From NCBI GenBank assembly GCA_030672545.1, contig DAOVGF010000061.1, forward strand, positions 1 through 19,242: a stretch of DNA of 19,242 bases, given 5' to 3'. The notes under the pieces are model-generated. The model worked only from the letters and a program-made list of their open reading frames with translations. It did not search any database and had not been told where the DNA came from. The position numbers were made by a program, and so were the translations under genes. Shown here in pieces: positions 1-7,219 of this stretch. Origin of the DNA: Candidatus Aerophobota bacterium. Lineage in GTDB: Bacteria; Aerophobota; Aerophobia; Aerophobales; Aerophobaceae. Position 1 is the stretch's first letter; every line of letters starts with the position of its first letter.

Positions 1-1
1 A

Positions 2-1540
2 ATAGCCAGAGATATTCCCTCGAAGCGGGAAGTTGTGGATAAGGAAAAGGCTCGGAAGATATTTGAAGAAAGGGGTGAGCCATATAAGTTAGAGCTTTTG
101 GATGAGATTCAAGAAGAAAAAGTGAGTCTCTATTGGCAGGCCGAGTTTGTCGATTTGTGTCGGGGACCCCACCTTGAGAGCACAGGAAAGGTGAGTTTTT
201 TTAAACTTCTTTCGGTAGCCGGGGCCTACTGGCGAGGAAAAGAAGGCAATCCTATGTTAACTCGCATTTACGGGACATCTTTCTGGAAAAAAGAGGATCT
301 TGACGGATTCCTGAAGAGAATTGAACAGGCTAAACAGAGAGATCACCGTCGTCTGGGTAAGGAATTGGGTATTTTCAGTATTATTCCTGATGCTGGGCCT
401 GGCCTGGTTTTTTATCATCCTCAGGGGGCCATACTGAGGGGGATTCTGGAAGAATTTGAAAAAAGAGAACATCTCAAAAGAGGATATCAACTGGTTCATA
501 CTCCTCATATTTCGCGAGCTCACCTTTGGGAGAAATCCGGTCATCTTGACTTTTATCGAAAGAATATGTATGTTTTTTCCATTGCTGATGAGGACTATGT
601 CCTCAAGCCGATGAATTGCCCGGGACATATCCTAATTTATAAAAGTAAGATTAGGAGTTATCGGGAACTTCCGGTGCGTTATTTTGAGCTGGGAACGGTC
701 TATCGACATGAGGAATCCGGAGTTCTGCACGGTCTTTTACGGCTGAGAGGATTTACCCAGGACGACGCCCATATTTTTTGCCTGCCCTCGCAGTTGGTTG
801 GTGAGGTGCGGGGGGTTATTCAATTTGTCCGAGAAATGATGTGCATTTTTAATCTAGGTTTTCAGGTTACGCTCTCTACTCGACCGAAGAAATACATTGG
901 TTCTCCAGAGTCCTGGGAAAAGTCTACCCAGGCTTTACGGGAGGCTCTGGAGGAAGAAAATATTTCTTACCGGGTTGCCCCGGGAGAAGGAGCCTTCTAT
1001 GGTCCCAAAATCGACATCCAGATGGAAGATGCTTTGGGAAGATTATGGCAGGGGCCGACTATCCAGGTAGATTTTAATCTTCCCGAAAGATTTGATATAA
1101 CCTACGTTGATGTTGATGGAAAGAAAAAAAGAGTGGTAATGATTCACCGGGTTGTTCTGGGAACCATTGAGAGATTTCTGGGGGTTCTGCTTGAGCATTC
1201 CGGGGGGAATTTTCCTCTCTGGTTGGCCCCCGTGCAGGTAAGAGTACTGTCAATTACCGAAAAACAAAGAGAATACGCTCGTCGGGTTTTTGATAAGCTA
1301 AAGATTGAAGGAATCCGGACAGACCTGGATGATCGCGATGAGATGCTTGGCTACAAGATAAGAGAAGCCCGACTTAAGAGAATTCCTTATATAGTCATAG
1401 TGGGGTCCAGGGAGATGGAAAAACAGATGATTACCGTTAGAAAGAGAAGCGGTGAGAATTTAGAGAATGTCAATCTCGATGATTTTTTAGCCCTGATAAG
1501 AAAGAAAGTGAAAAAAGAAATAGAAAAACCGTGTGGTTAA
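2..1540 (+). CDS. thrS: Threonyl-tRNA synthetase (5'-truncated by window edge)
   Basis: Charges tRNA-Thr with threonine in the cytoplasm. The reading frame is open from base 2, and the residues before the GTG at 35 already read like the synthetase's second domain, so that GTG is probably not the real start; about 510 residues of a usual 640 or so are visible, the N-terminal TGS domain being absent. Counting from the codon at 35: the editing-domain CRGPH motif lies at 42-46 (its HxxxH partner lies upstream, outside the window). The catalytic core has the three zinc ligands Cys195 (in MNCPGH), His246 (in DDAHIF) and His371 (in MIHR), class II motif 2 around YRHE (223-226) and motif 3 around GTIERFLG. 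A C-terminal anticodon-binding domain starts near LAPVQV (397-402). The gene ends 47 bases before infC, the common bacterial order, so co-transcription is likely. The family call is secure. Confidence 0.97.
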   Translation: MARDIPSKREVVDKEKARKIFEERGEPYKLELLDEIQEEKVSLYWQAEFVDLCRGPHLESTGKVSFFKLLSVAGAYWRGKEGNPMLTRIYGTSFWKKEDLDGFLKRIEQAKQRDHRRLGKELGIFSIIPDAGPGLVFYHPQGAILRGILEEFEKREHLKRGYQLVHTPHISRAHLWEKSGHLDFYRKNMYVFSIADEDYVLKPMNCPGHILIYKSKIRSYRELPVRYFELGTVYRHEESGVLHGLLRLRGFTQDDAHIFCLPSQLVGEVRGVIQFVREMMCIFNLGFQVTLSTRPKKYIGSPESWEKSTQALREALEEENISYRVAPGEGAFYGPKIDIQMEDALGRLWQGPTIQVDFNLPERFDITYVDVDGKKKRVVMIHRVVLGTIERFLGVLLEHSGGNFPLWLAPVQVRVLSITEKQREYARRVFDKLKIEGIRTDLDDRDEMLGYKIREARLKRIPYIVIVGSREMEKQMITVRKRSGENLENVNLDDFLALIRKKVKKEIEKPCG

Positions 1541-1573
1541 TGATGAAAAAACTTTCTTTCTTAAAATAATTTT

Positions 1574-1582
1574 AGGAGGAGG
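1574..1582 (+). promoter_or_regulatory. Strong ribosome binding site that fixes the AUU start of infC
   Basis: AGGAGGAGG lies 5 bases before an ATT codon at 1588. No other start codon sits at suitable spacing in the infC frame; the next one, TTG at 1645, is more than 60 bases away. This is the main evidence for choosing the ATT start. Confidence 0.85.
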
Positions 1583-1587
1583 TTCCC

Positions 1588-2100
1588 ATTAACGGAAGTT
1601 CGCGAAATTTCATCAATGAGGAAATAAGGGCAAGGAAAGTTAGGTTGATTGACGAAAAAGGAGAACAACTGGGGATTTTCTCTCACCAGGAGGCCTTAAA
1701 GATTGCCCAAGAAAAGGAGTTAGATCTGGTAGAAGTTGCTCCCGAAGCTAAACCTCCGGTGTGTCGAATTCTGGATTACGGTAAATTTAGATACCAGCGA
1801 GACAAAAGAAGAAAGCAATCCAAGCAGAGGCATTCTACTAATGCTTTAAAAGAAGTGAGGATGAGTTACAAAATAGGGGAACATGACTTTGAAGTGAAGC
1901 TGAGAAAGATTCAACGGTTTTTAAAGGGAGGACATCGGGTAAAGGTATCTTTAAGATTTAGGGGCCGAGAAATGATTTATAGGGAACGGGGAAGAGGGAT
2001 TTTGGAAAGAGTTAGTCAGGCTGTAGAAGAAGTAGGTAAAGTAGAATCGACTCCCTCAATGAGTGGTAGGGTCATTGAGCAATATTTGATTCCCCGATAG
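1588..2100 (+). CDS. infC: Translation initiation factor IF-3 (AUU start codon)
   Basis: IF-3 binds the 30S subunit, keeps it apart from 50S and proofreads start codon and initiator tRNA. Starting at the ATT at 1588 gives 170 residues, the normal family length, and restores the conserved N-terminal stretch NFINEEIRARKVRLID. Starting at TTG 1645 would lose it. The N-domain contains LVEVAPEAKPPVCRILDYGK and the C-domain contains EVRMSYKIGEHDF, both IF-3 hallmarks. AUU is a start codon used almost only by infC: in E. coli IF-3 discriminates against it and so represses its own synthesis. The same feedback is inferred here from the codon alone. Neighbours thrS and rpmI-rplT give the classic thrS-infC-rpmI-rplT order. 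Confidence 0.96.
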   Translation: MNGSSRNFINEEIRARKVRLIDEKGEQLGIFSHQEALKIAQEKELDLVEVAPEAKPPVCRILDYGKFRYQRDKRRKQSKQRHSTNALKEVRMSYKIGEHDFEVKLRKIQRFLKGGHRVKVSLRFRGREMIYRERGRGILERVSQAVEEVGKVESTPSMSGRVIEQYLIPR

Positions 2101-2172
2101 AGGGAAAATAACCTCATTAGGGATGTAGCTACATTTAGATCAAATGTCAATTAAAAAGAGAGTGAGTGTAAT

Positions 2173-2373
2173 ATGCCAAAAATGAAATCTCATCGGGGAG
2201 TGATGAAGAGATTCCGTAGAACCAAGTCAGGTAAGATAAAAAGAAATCATGCTTACACAGGTCATCTGAAGGTAGGAAAGAGTTCTACCAGAAAAAGAAG
2301 GTTGAGAGGCAGCACTTTAGTTAGTAAGTCGGATACTAAAAGAGTTAGCCGGCTGATGCCTGGGAGAAATTGA
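2173..2373 (+). CDS. rpmI: 50S ribosomal protein L35
   Basis: Small basic protein of the large ribosomal subunit, 66 residues, the usual size. It opens with MPKMKSHRGVMKRFRRTKSGKIKRNHA, shown here only through its key parts: the MPKMKSH start, the KRFRRTKSGKIKR block and a basic KRRLRGSTLV segment. The ATG at 2173 is preceded by only a weak purine-rich ribosome binding site. The 72-base gap after infC has a short inverted repeat (ACATTT at 2131-2136 with AAATGT at 2142-2147). In several bacteria L20 represses this operon by binding RNA in this area; whether that applies here cannot be told from sequence alone. Confidence 0.97.
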   Translation: MPKMKSHRGVMKRFRRTKSGKIKRNHAYTGHLKVGKSSTRKRRLRGSTLVSKSDTKRVSRLMPGRN

Positions 2374-2405
2374 AACCATGAATTTCTTGACTTAAGGGGA
2401 TATAA

Positions 2406-2765
2406 ATGACCAGGGTTAAAAGAGGAACTATTCATACTAAGAAGAGAAAAAGAATCCTTAGGCTGGCTAAAGGCTACCGAGGAGGAAGAAGTAGACTATT
2501 TACTCAGGCCAAAGAAGCTGTAAAAAAAGCTCTTTCTGCCAGCTACAGGGATAGAAGGCGGAAAAAGAGAGATTTTCGCCGGCTCTGGATTGCCCGAATA
2601 AATGCGGCTGTTCGTCAGAGGGGTCTTTCCTACAGCCGGTTCATACAAGGATTGAAAAATAAGAATATTTGTCTTAATAGAAAATCACTGGCTGATCTGG
2701 CAGTTAAGAATCCAGAAGAGTTTTCCGAGCTGGTGAGTCAAGTCCGGGAGGAATCAAAGAGGTAG
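2406..2765 (+). CDS. rplT: 50S ribosomal protein L20
   Basis: Early-assembly protein of the large subunit that binds 23S rRNA. The 119 residues match the usual length. The N-terminal extension MTRVKRGTIHTKKRKRIL, the AKGYRGGRSRLFTQAKEAV segment and the globular part with RRKKRDFRRLWIARINAA and GLSYSRFIQGLK are diagnostic. It lies 32 bases after rpmI, as usual, and the stop is followed two bases later by the start of the PASTA gene. L20 is also the translational repressor of this operon in E. coli and B. subtilis (established there, not shown here). Confidence 0.97.
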   Translation: MTRVKRGTIHTKKRKRILRLAKGYRGGRSRLFTQAKEAVKKALSASYRDRRRKKRDFRRLWIARINAAVRQRGLSYSRFIQGLKNKNICLNRKSLADLAVKNPEEFSELVSQVREESKR

Positions 2766-2767
2766 AT

Positions 2768-3727
2768 TTGTTCGAATGGCTGAAATCGCTTCTAAAGATA
2801 ATCGGGGTTATTTGCTTCCTGGTGGGAATAGGTGCGGGAGTAGCCTATTTGACTCTCAGAATACTGGTGCCGCCGGAAAGGATGATTGTTCCTCTGGTTG
2901 TGGGTAAAGACCTGAAGGAGGCTATCATTTTCTTGGGAGATGAGGATATTCCTCTTAAAGTAGTGGGTAAGAAATACTCCTCCGAAGTTCCTCAGGATGT
3001 GGTTATTTCTCAAGTTCCTCCTCCGGGGGCACGAGTTCGCTCTAACCGAGTTATCGAGATAGTAATTAGTGAGGGTAGAAGATTGATCCCGGCTCCTTCG
3101 GTAGTGGGGCTTCACCTGAGAGAGGCGAGAATAAGTCTTTCCCAGGAAGGACTGCATATTAAGGCGGTGGATAGTAATTACAGTAGTTCACCCAGAGATG
3201 AGATAATCGCTCAAGATCCTCCCGCTCCTTCGAAAATGGAGCGAGCCGAGGGGATAAATCTGCTGGTTAGCCTGGGTGAGAGAGAACCTTTATTCTGTAT
3301 GCCTGATTTTGTTCAGCAAAAAGTTACCGAAGTTCAGGAGTTTCTGGAAAGGACGTCTCTCAAAATAGGGAAAATAAAAGAAGTACCTTCATTGGGGAAA
3401 GAAGGGATGATATTATCTCAGGTTCCTTCCCCCGGCAGTATGGTCAATCAGGAAACATCTATTGAATTTCTGGTGAGCAGTCTCTATCAGAAGAAACCGG
3501 TAAATTCTCCCCAGTCCAGATGGATCTTGACTTCTGTAGAAATTCCTGAAGGTGTGTCCGGAAAAGAAGTGACGGTGGAGATAGTTGACAAAACCGGGGT
3601 TAGAACAGTTAATTATGGGGAGAAGCCCCCGGGAAAGAGGGTATGGATTCCTTCTCACCTTTTTGGAGAAGGAGAGATAAGAATTTATTTAAATGGCAAA
3701 TTAGCTACGATAAAGATGGTGGAATGA
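2768..3727 (+). CDS. Membrane-anchored PASTA-domain protein without kinase domain
   Basis: A 319-residue protein with a short cytoplasmic N-terminus, one transmembrane helix (about residues 9-34) and three PASTA repeats outside the membrane (about 38-103, 105-170 and 174-238). Each repeat has the P-x-VVG/F entry and a late SQVPPPG-like or QDPPAPS motif (81-87, 149-155, 218-223). An unrecognised 80-residue C-terminal beta-rich segment follows. PASTA domains bind peptidoglycan fragments or mediate protein contacts and usually sit on PknB-type kinases or on penicillin-binding proteins; here neither is present. Start: TTG at 2768, five bases after AAGAGG (2757-2762), two bases after rplT. The 3' end overlaps the rpe start as ATGA, suggesting translational coupling. 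In Firmicutes rpe often lies near a PASTA kinase, so this may be a related arrangement. The specific role is unknown. Confidence 0.88.
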   Translation: MFEWLKSLLKIIGVICFLVGIGAGVAYLTLRILVPPERMIVPLVVGKDLKEAIIFLGDEDIPLKVVGKKYSSEVPQDVVISQVPPPGARVRSNRVIEIVISEGRRLIPAPSVVGLHLREARISLSQEGLHIKAVDSNYSSSPRDEIIAQDPPAPSKMERAEGINLLVSLGEREPLFCMPDFVQQKVTEVQEFLERTSLKIGKIKEVPSLGKEGMILSQVPSPGSMVNQETSIEFLVSSLYQKKPVNSPQSRWILTSVEIPEGVSGKEVTVEIVDKTGVRTVNYGEKPPGKRVWIPSHLFGEGEIRIYLNGKLATIKMVE

Positions 3728-4392
3728 TGGAACAGGAAAGCAAGATCAAAATATCTCTCTCTATTCTGGCGGCTGATTTTAGCTGTCTGTTGGCCGAGGT
3801 AAGAAAAGTAGAGGGTGAAGCAGAACTACTCCATTTTGATATAATGGATGGTCATTTTGTTCCCAACATTTCTTTTGGAGCCGGAGTAATAAAAGAGTTA
3901 AAGGGAAAAGTTAATCTACTCTTTGATGTGCATCTGATGGTAGACCATCCGGAGGAATTGGTAGATGTTTTTTCTCAGGCCGGAGCTGATTTTCTTGTGG
4001 CCCATTTGGAGACGGTGAACCATTTGGATCGTCTGGTAACCCGTATGAAGGAAAAAGGAGTTAAAGCCGGGGTGGCTATGAATCCAACTACTCCCTTATG
4101 TTTTTTGGACTGCATATTGCCCCGGTTGGAAATGGTTCTACTTATGACAGTCAATCCGGGCTTCGGGGGCCAAGATTTTCTTTACAATGTTCTACCTAAG
4201 ATCGCCGAATTACGGAAGGTAGCTAAAAAAGTAAATCCTGAATTGGATATAGCCGTGGATGGAGGGATTACGGAGAAGACAGCTCCGGAAGTGGTCAGGG
4301 CGGGAGCCAATGTTCTAATTGTGGGGAACTCAGTTTTTGCTTCGCCTGATCCGGCTAGGACTATTCGGAGACTTAAGAGGAGTTGCCAGTAG
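3724..4392 (+). CDS. rpe: Ribulose-phosphate 3-epimerase
   Basis: Interconverts ribulose 5-phosphate and xylulose 5-phosphate in the pentose phosphate pathway; a cytoplasmic TIM barrel. Seen motifs, counted from the ATG at 3724: SLSILAADF (11-19), HFDIMDGHFVPN (37-48) with metal ligand His37 and Asp39, DVHLMVDHPE with His70, VNPGFGGQ (143-150), and DGGI with the second catalytic Asp179. Phosphate-binding VGNSVF is at 200-205. Two adjacent in-frame ATGs (3724 and 3727) make the start ambiguous by one residue; the first overlaps the TGA of the PASTA gene. The 222-residue length is typical. The frame extends further upstream inside the PASTA gene, but that extension does not look like this family. 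Confidence 0.96.
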   Translation: MMEQESKIKISLSILAADFSCLLAEVRKVEGEAELLHFDIMDGHFVPNISFGAGVIKELKGKVNLLFDVHLMVDHPEELVDVFSQAGADFLVAHLETVNHLDRLVTRMKEKGVKAGVAMNPTTPLCFLDCILPRLEMVLLMTVNPGFGGQDFLYNVLPKIAELRKVAKKVNPELDIAVDGGITEKTAPEVVRAGANVLIVGNSVFASPDPARTIRRLKRSCQ

Positions 4393-4400
4393 GCTTTAGA

Positions 4401-4430
4401 TAGTTACCCTCAGTATAAAAAAGGGTACTA
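4401..4430 (+). other. Hairpin just upstream of the rpsP ribosome binding site
   Basis: TAGTTACCCT (4401-4410) can pair with AGGGTACTA (4422-4430), with one bulged base and an 11-base loop. It ends two bases before AAGGAGG. No T-run follows, so it does not look like an intrinsic terminator. It could modulate rpsP translation or mRNA processing; function is inferred only from position. Confidence 0.35.
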
Positions 4431-4447
4431 TAAGGAGGAATAATCCA

Positions 4448-4714
4448 GTGTCAACAAGGATTCGACTTAAAAGAATAGGTACCAAGAAAGTTCCTTTTTA
4501 TCGAATGGTAGTGAGTGATGCCAGATCCTCACCTAGGGGAAAATTTATTGAGAGTGTAGGTTGGTATGACCCTCGGACCAAAAAACTTGAGGTAAATAAA
4601 GAAAGAGTGACTGACTGGCTCAGCAAAGGTGCTCAACTTTCCAATACGGTAAGTAAGTTGTTAAAAAATTTCTCCATTTTTTCTTCCGGAGAATTATCTA
4701 GTAGGGTAGAATAG
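4448..4714 (+). CDS. rpsP: 30S ribosomal protein S16
   Basis: Small-subunit assembly protein, 88 residues. Diagnostic stretches are TRIRLKRIGTKKVPFYRMVV, the DARSSPRGKFIESVGWYDPR block, and a C-terminal DWLSKGAQLSNTVSKLLK helix. It starts at GTG 4448, nine bases after AGGAGG (4433-4438), which is a good site and decides the start. It heads the rpsP-khpA-trmD-rplS set. The end of the protein (about the last ten residues) is not conserved in the family. Confidence 0.96.
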   Translation: MSTRIRLKRIGTKKVPFYRMVVSDARSSPRGKFIESVGWYDPRTKKLEVNKERVTDWLSKGAQLSNTVSKLLKNFSIFSSGELSSRVE

Positions 4715-4764
4715 GGAAATCATAGCGGGATACATTGTTGACTACTAAGCCAAGGAGGTTCAAA

Positions 4765-4998
4765 ATGCGCGAGCTGGTAGAGTTCATTGTTAAGCAGATA
4801 GTGGACAACCCTGAAGAGGTAAAGGTGCAGGAGATAAAAGCAGAGAAGGTAATTCTACTGGAAATTTCTGTGGCTAAAGAGGACATGGGCAAAGTAATTG
4901 GCAAGGGTGGAAGAGTGGCTAACGCCTTGAGGACAATCGTGGGAGCCGCCGCCGCTAAATTAAGAAAGAGAGTTATGGTGGAGATTCTCGAGGAATAA
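4765..4998 (+). CDS. khpA: KH-domain RNA-binding protein KhpA (YlqC family)
   Basis: Small single-KH-domain protein of 77 residues that in Gram-positive bacteria pairs with KhpB and binds many RNAs, affecting cell length and envelope growth. The KH signature GKVIGKGGRVANALRTIV is complete, with the GKGG loop that contacts RNA. The N-terminal RELVEFIVKQIVDNPEEVKV is typical of the YlqC family. ATG 4765 was chosen over TTG 4735 because AAGGAGG (4752-4758) sits six bases before it and because the family begins at this methionine. It lies between rpsP and trmD, its usual place. The rimM gene usually found next is not here: trmD starts eight bases later. Confidence 0.94.
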   Translation: MRELVEFIVKQIVDNPEEVKVQEIKAEKVILLEISVAKEDMGKVIGKGGRVANALRTIVGAAAAKLRKRVMVEILEE

Positions 4999-5006
4999 CT
5001 TTCCGG

Positions 5007-5750
5007 ATGCGAGTGGATATTATCACTTTGTTCCCTTCTATGTTCAAGGGGCCATTTGAAGAAAGTATGATAAAAAGAGCCCGGGAAAGCGGTGTTCTGG
5101 AGATAAACATTCATAATTTGCGTGAGTTTACTCATAATCGTCACCGCACTGTGGATGATGCACCCTTTGGTGGTGGGGCGGGGATGATTATGAAAATAGA
5201 GCCGATATTCGAGGCTTTGGAGTTTCTAAAAAGAGAAGTTAGTTTGTCCAGCCGGGTGATGCTTTTGTCTCCCCAGGGTCAGACTTTGACTCAAGATAAG
5301 GCCAAGAAACTTGCCCAAGAGAAAAATTTAATTCTCCTTTGTGGGCATTATGAAGGAGTTGATGAACGGGTCAGAGAACATTTAATTGATGAGGAAATAT
5401 CTATAGGAGATTATGTACTCACCGGAGGGGAAGTGGCGGCCATGGTTTTGGTGGAGGTGATAGTCAGGATGATTCCCGGTGTAGTGGGTAAGGAAGAATC
5501 TATAAAGAAAGATTCTTTCTACGATAGTTTTCTTGATTATCCTCAGTATACCAGGCCGGCTGAGTTTGGGGGGTGGAAGGTACCCGGGGTGTTGCTGAAA
5601 GGTAATCACCAGGCTATTGAAAAGTGGCGCCGTGAGAAAATGCTGGAAAAAACCTGGCGTAGACGCCCGGAATTACTCAAGAAAGCCAGATTGACTACTG
5701 AGGATAGGGAGTATTTGGAGAGAGTTTCGGGTGAAAAATTCACTCTTTGA
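5007..5750 (+). CDS. trmD: tRNA (guanine-N1)-methyltransferase
   Basis: Methylates G37 next to the anticodon of certain tRNAs using S-adenosylmethionine, preventing +1 frameshifts. The 247 residues show the SPOUT trefoil-knot signatures LLCGHYEGVDERV (110-122) and SIGDYVLTGGEVAAMVL (132-148). The linker has LDYPQYTRP, with Asp177 corresponding to the catalytic Asp of E. coli TrmD, and Arg154 in the IPG-preceding position also matches. The C-terminal tRNA-binding part begins near PGVLLKGNH. The start is the ATG at 5007, with AGGA inside the end of khpA as a modest ribosome binding site, so translation is probably coupled to khpA. rplS follows after 28 bases. Confidence 0.97.
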   Translation: MRVDIITLFPSMFKGPFEESMIKRARESGVLEINIHNLREFTHNRHRTVDDAPFGGGAGMIMKIEPIFEALEFLKREVSLSSRVMLLSPQGQTLTQDKAKKLAQEKNLILLCGHYEGVDERVREHLIDEEISIGDYVLTGGEVAAMVLVEVIVRMIPGVVGKEESIKKDSFYDSFLDYPQYTRPAEFGGWKVPGVLLKGNHQAIEKWRREKMLEKTWRRRPELLKKARLTTEDREYLERVSGEKFTL

Positions 5751-5778
5751 GGATGGATTTTGAAATAAGGGGTAATTA

Positions 5779-6093
5779 ATGCAGGAGAAGATTAAGAAAA
5801 TAGAAGAAAAGGATAAGAAAAAGGAGATACCAGATTTTCGCTCTGGAGATACGGTAGCGGTTCATCTTATTATCAATGAGGGAGAGAGACAGAGAATACA
5901 GGTGTTTGAAGGAATAGTGCTCAAGCGCAGAGGTGGAGGGACAAGAGAAACTTTCATGGTGAGAAAGCTGTCTTTTGGAATCGGGGTAGAGAGAGTCTTC
6001 CCCTTGCATTCTCCTCTTATTAAGGAGATAAAGGTGATAAAGACAGGGAAGGTCAGGAGAGCTTATCTGTCCTACTTAAGGAAATCCCATTAA
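5779..6093 (+). CDS. rplS: 50S ribosomal protein L19
   Basis: Large-subunit protein at the 30S-50S interface, 104 residues, slightly shorter than the usual 115 or so. Signatures are IPDFRSGDTVAVHL, the QVFEGIVLKRRGGGTRETF segment, and GIGVERVFPLHSPLIKEIKV, ending in KVRRAYLSYLR. AAGGGG (5767-5772) lies six bases before the ATG. The stop overlaps the lepB start by one base (TAATG). The N-terminus is unusually rich in lysine and glutamate (about residues 4-16). Confidence 0.96.
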   Translation: MQEKIKKIEEKDKKKEIPDFRSGDTVAVHLIINEGERQRIQVFEGIVLKRRGGGTRETFMVRKLSFGIGVERVFPLHSPLIKEIKVIKTGKVRRAYLSYLRKSH

Positions 6094-6662
6094 TGAAGGC
6101 AAAAACCATTAGTTGGACCAGGGAGACGTTAGAAACGGTAGTGATTGCCCTGTTACTGGCTTTTGTTATTCGCACCTTCGTAGTGCAAACCTTCTGGATT
6201 CCCTCTGGTTCTATGCAACCCAATCTGACGATCAATGATCGCATTATGGCCTACAAGTTGTTTTATGGAATAAACCAAGTTAAGCGAGGGAATATTATGG
6301 TTTTTAAGTTTCCTCTTAATCCCAAGCAAGATTTTGTTAAGAGAGTCATTGGTCTTCCCGGAGACAAGATTGAGGTTAGAGACAAGCAAGTTTACCTTAA
6401 CGGGAAGAAATTGAAAGAACTATATATAATCCATCGGGATGGTTGGAACACCGGTTTCCCCCGGGATCAATATGGACCGGTTACTGTCCCGCCCGACTCT
6501 CTCTTTGTTCTGGGAGACAACCGGGACTCCAGTGAAGATAGTCGCTATTGGGGTTTTGTTCCGGCAGAGAACATTGTCGGACGGGCTTTCCTTGTCTACT
6601 GGCCACCCTGGCGAGTTCGGATTATAACCAATTCTTTCTCTGAGGATAACTTTGGCTTATAG
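6093..6662 (+). CDS. lepB: Signal peptidase I
   Basis: Removes signal peptides from exported proteins at the outer face of the cytoplasmic membrane. The 189-residue protein has one N-terminal transmembrane helix (about 14-34), then IPSGSMQPN with catalytic Ser40, DFVKRVIGLPGD with general-base Lys83, and the conserved LGDNRDSSEDSRYWG box. Length and single anchor resemble the Gram-positive-type short enzymes rather than the two-helix E. coli LepB. It overlaps rplS by one base and is followed two bases later by the UPF0102 gene. It would process the exported peptidase, DUF2207, LolA-like and barrel proteins found in this window. Confidence 0.96.
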   Translation: MKAKTISWTRETLETVVIALLLAFVIRTFVVQTFWIPSGSMQPNLTINDRIMAYKLFYGINQVKRGNIMVFKFPLNPKQDFVKRVIGLPGDKIEVRDKQVYLNGKKLKELYIIHRDGWNTGFPRDQYGPVTVPPDSLFVLGDNRDSSEDSRYWGFVPAENIVGRAFLVYWPPWRVRIITNSFSEDNFGL

Positions 6663-6664
6663 TT

Positions 6665-7075
6665 ATGTCCGGTGATTATCAAAAGAAAACCTTATCCGAG
6701 CCACAAGTCAATTATAGAAAGAAACTGGGTCGGCGGGGAGAAAAAGCAGCTCTTCACTTTCTCCAAAGACACGGTTATCAGATACTCGAGCACAGCTACC
6801 GCTGCAAACTGGGAGAGATAGATATTGTGGCCCGGGAAGGGACAGAGCTGGTTTTTGTGGAGGTGAAAACTCGTTGTTCCCTCAGCTTTGGCTTACCAGT
6901 AGAATCTATTTCCCGTCAAAAAAGGAAGAAACTGACCCAACTGGCCCTTAGTTATCTTAGCCATCATAAACTGGATAATATCCCCTGTCGTTTTGATGTA
7001 GTAGGAATTCTGTTAGAGAAAGACAAGATTGTAGAAATAAAACTTATTAGAGATGCCTTCCCGGCCGAAACCTAA
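6665..7075 (+). CDS. YraN / UPF0102 family protein (endonuclease-like fold)
   Basis: A 136-residue protein of the UPF0102 family, whose fold is related to Holliday-junction resolvases and restriction endonucleases; its cellular role is not firmly established. Visible motifs are LGRRGEKAALHFLQ (with the Glu), CKLGEIDIVAREG with the Asp, and VFVEVKTRCSLSFG carrying the E-x-K metal-binding core. The first 20 or so residues are a poorly conserved extension. It lies two bases after lepB; the rplS-lepB-(rnhB)-yraN order is common, here with rnhB absent. It appears to be the last intact gene of the left operon. Confidence 0.92.
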   Translation: MSGDYQKKTLSEPQVNYRKKLGRRGEKAALHFLQRHGYQILEHSYRCKLGEIDIVAREGTELVFVEVKTRCSLSFGLPVESISRQKRKKLTQLALSYLSHHKLDNIPCRFDVVGILLEKDKIVEIKLIRDAFPAET

Positions 7076-7132
7076 GCCCATTTTTAGAGCGTCCTTCAGT
7101 CAAAATCATGATTACCTTAAGGAGGAATTTTT

Positions 7133-7219
7133 ATGAGACAAGAATTTACTAGTATGTTGAGCCGTCAATTTGGCGGCGTATTGAAGTCCCGGGAACTAAC
7201 CAGCGAAGACTCCTCATAG
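7133..7219 (+). pseudogene. 28-codon ORF with strong RBS; truncated gene start or small protein
   Basis: AAGGAGG (7119-7125) lies seven bases before ATG 7133, as good a site as any in the window. The frame runs only 28 codons to TAG at 7217-7219. The peptide starts MRQEFTSMLSRQFGGVLK and I do not recognise it. From 7165 on it overlaps, antisense, the 3' end of the peptidase gene. It could be the stump of a former operon gene cut off when the peptidase block arrived, a real small protein, or chance. The strength and spacing of the ribosome binding site argue against pure chance. Confidence 0.35.

Noticed and set aside
35..37. GTG as the start of thrS
   Set aside because: The frame stays open upstream to base 2 and those residues fit the synthetase; the true start is outside the window.
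3643..3723. Upstream extension of rpe to an earlier start codon
   Set aside because: It lies inside the PASTA gene and the extra residues do not resemble the epimerase family.
4698..5144. 148-codon antisense frame across khpA and the trmD start
   Set aside because: It opposes two certain genes, has a low-complexity Ser/Thr/Leu-rich composition and no family features.
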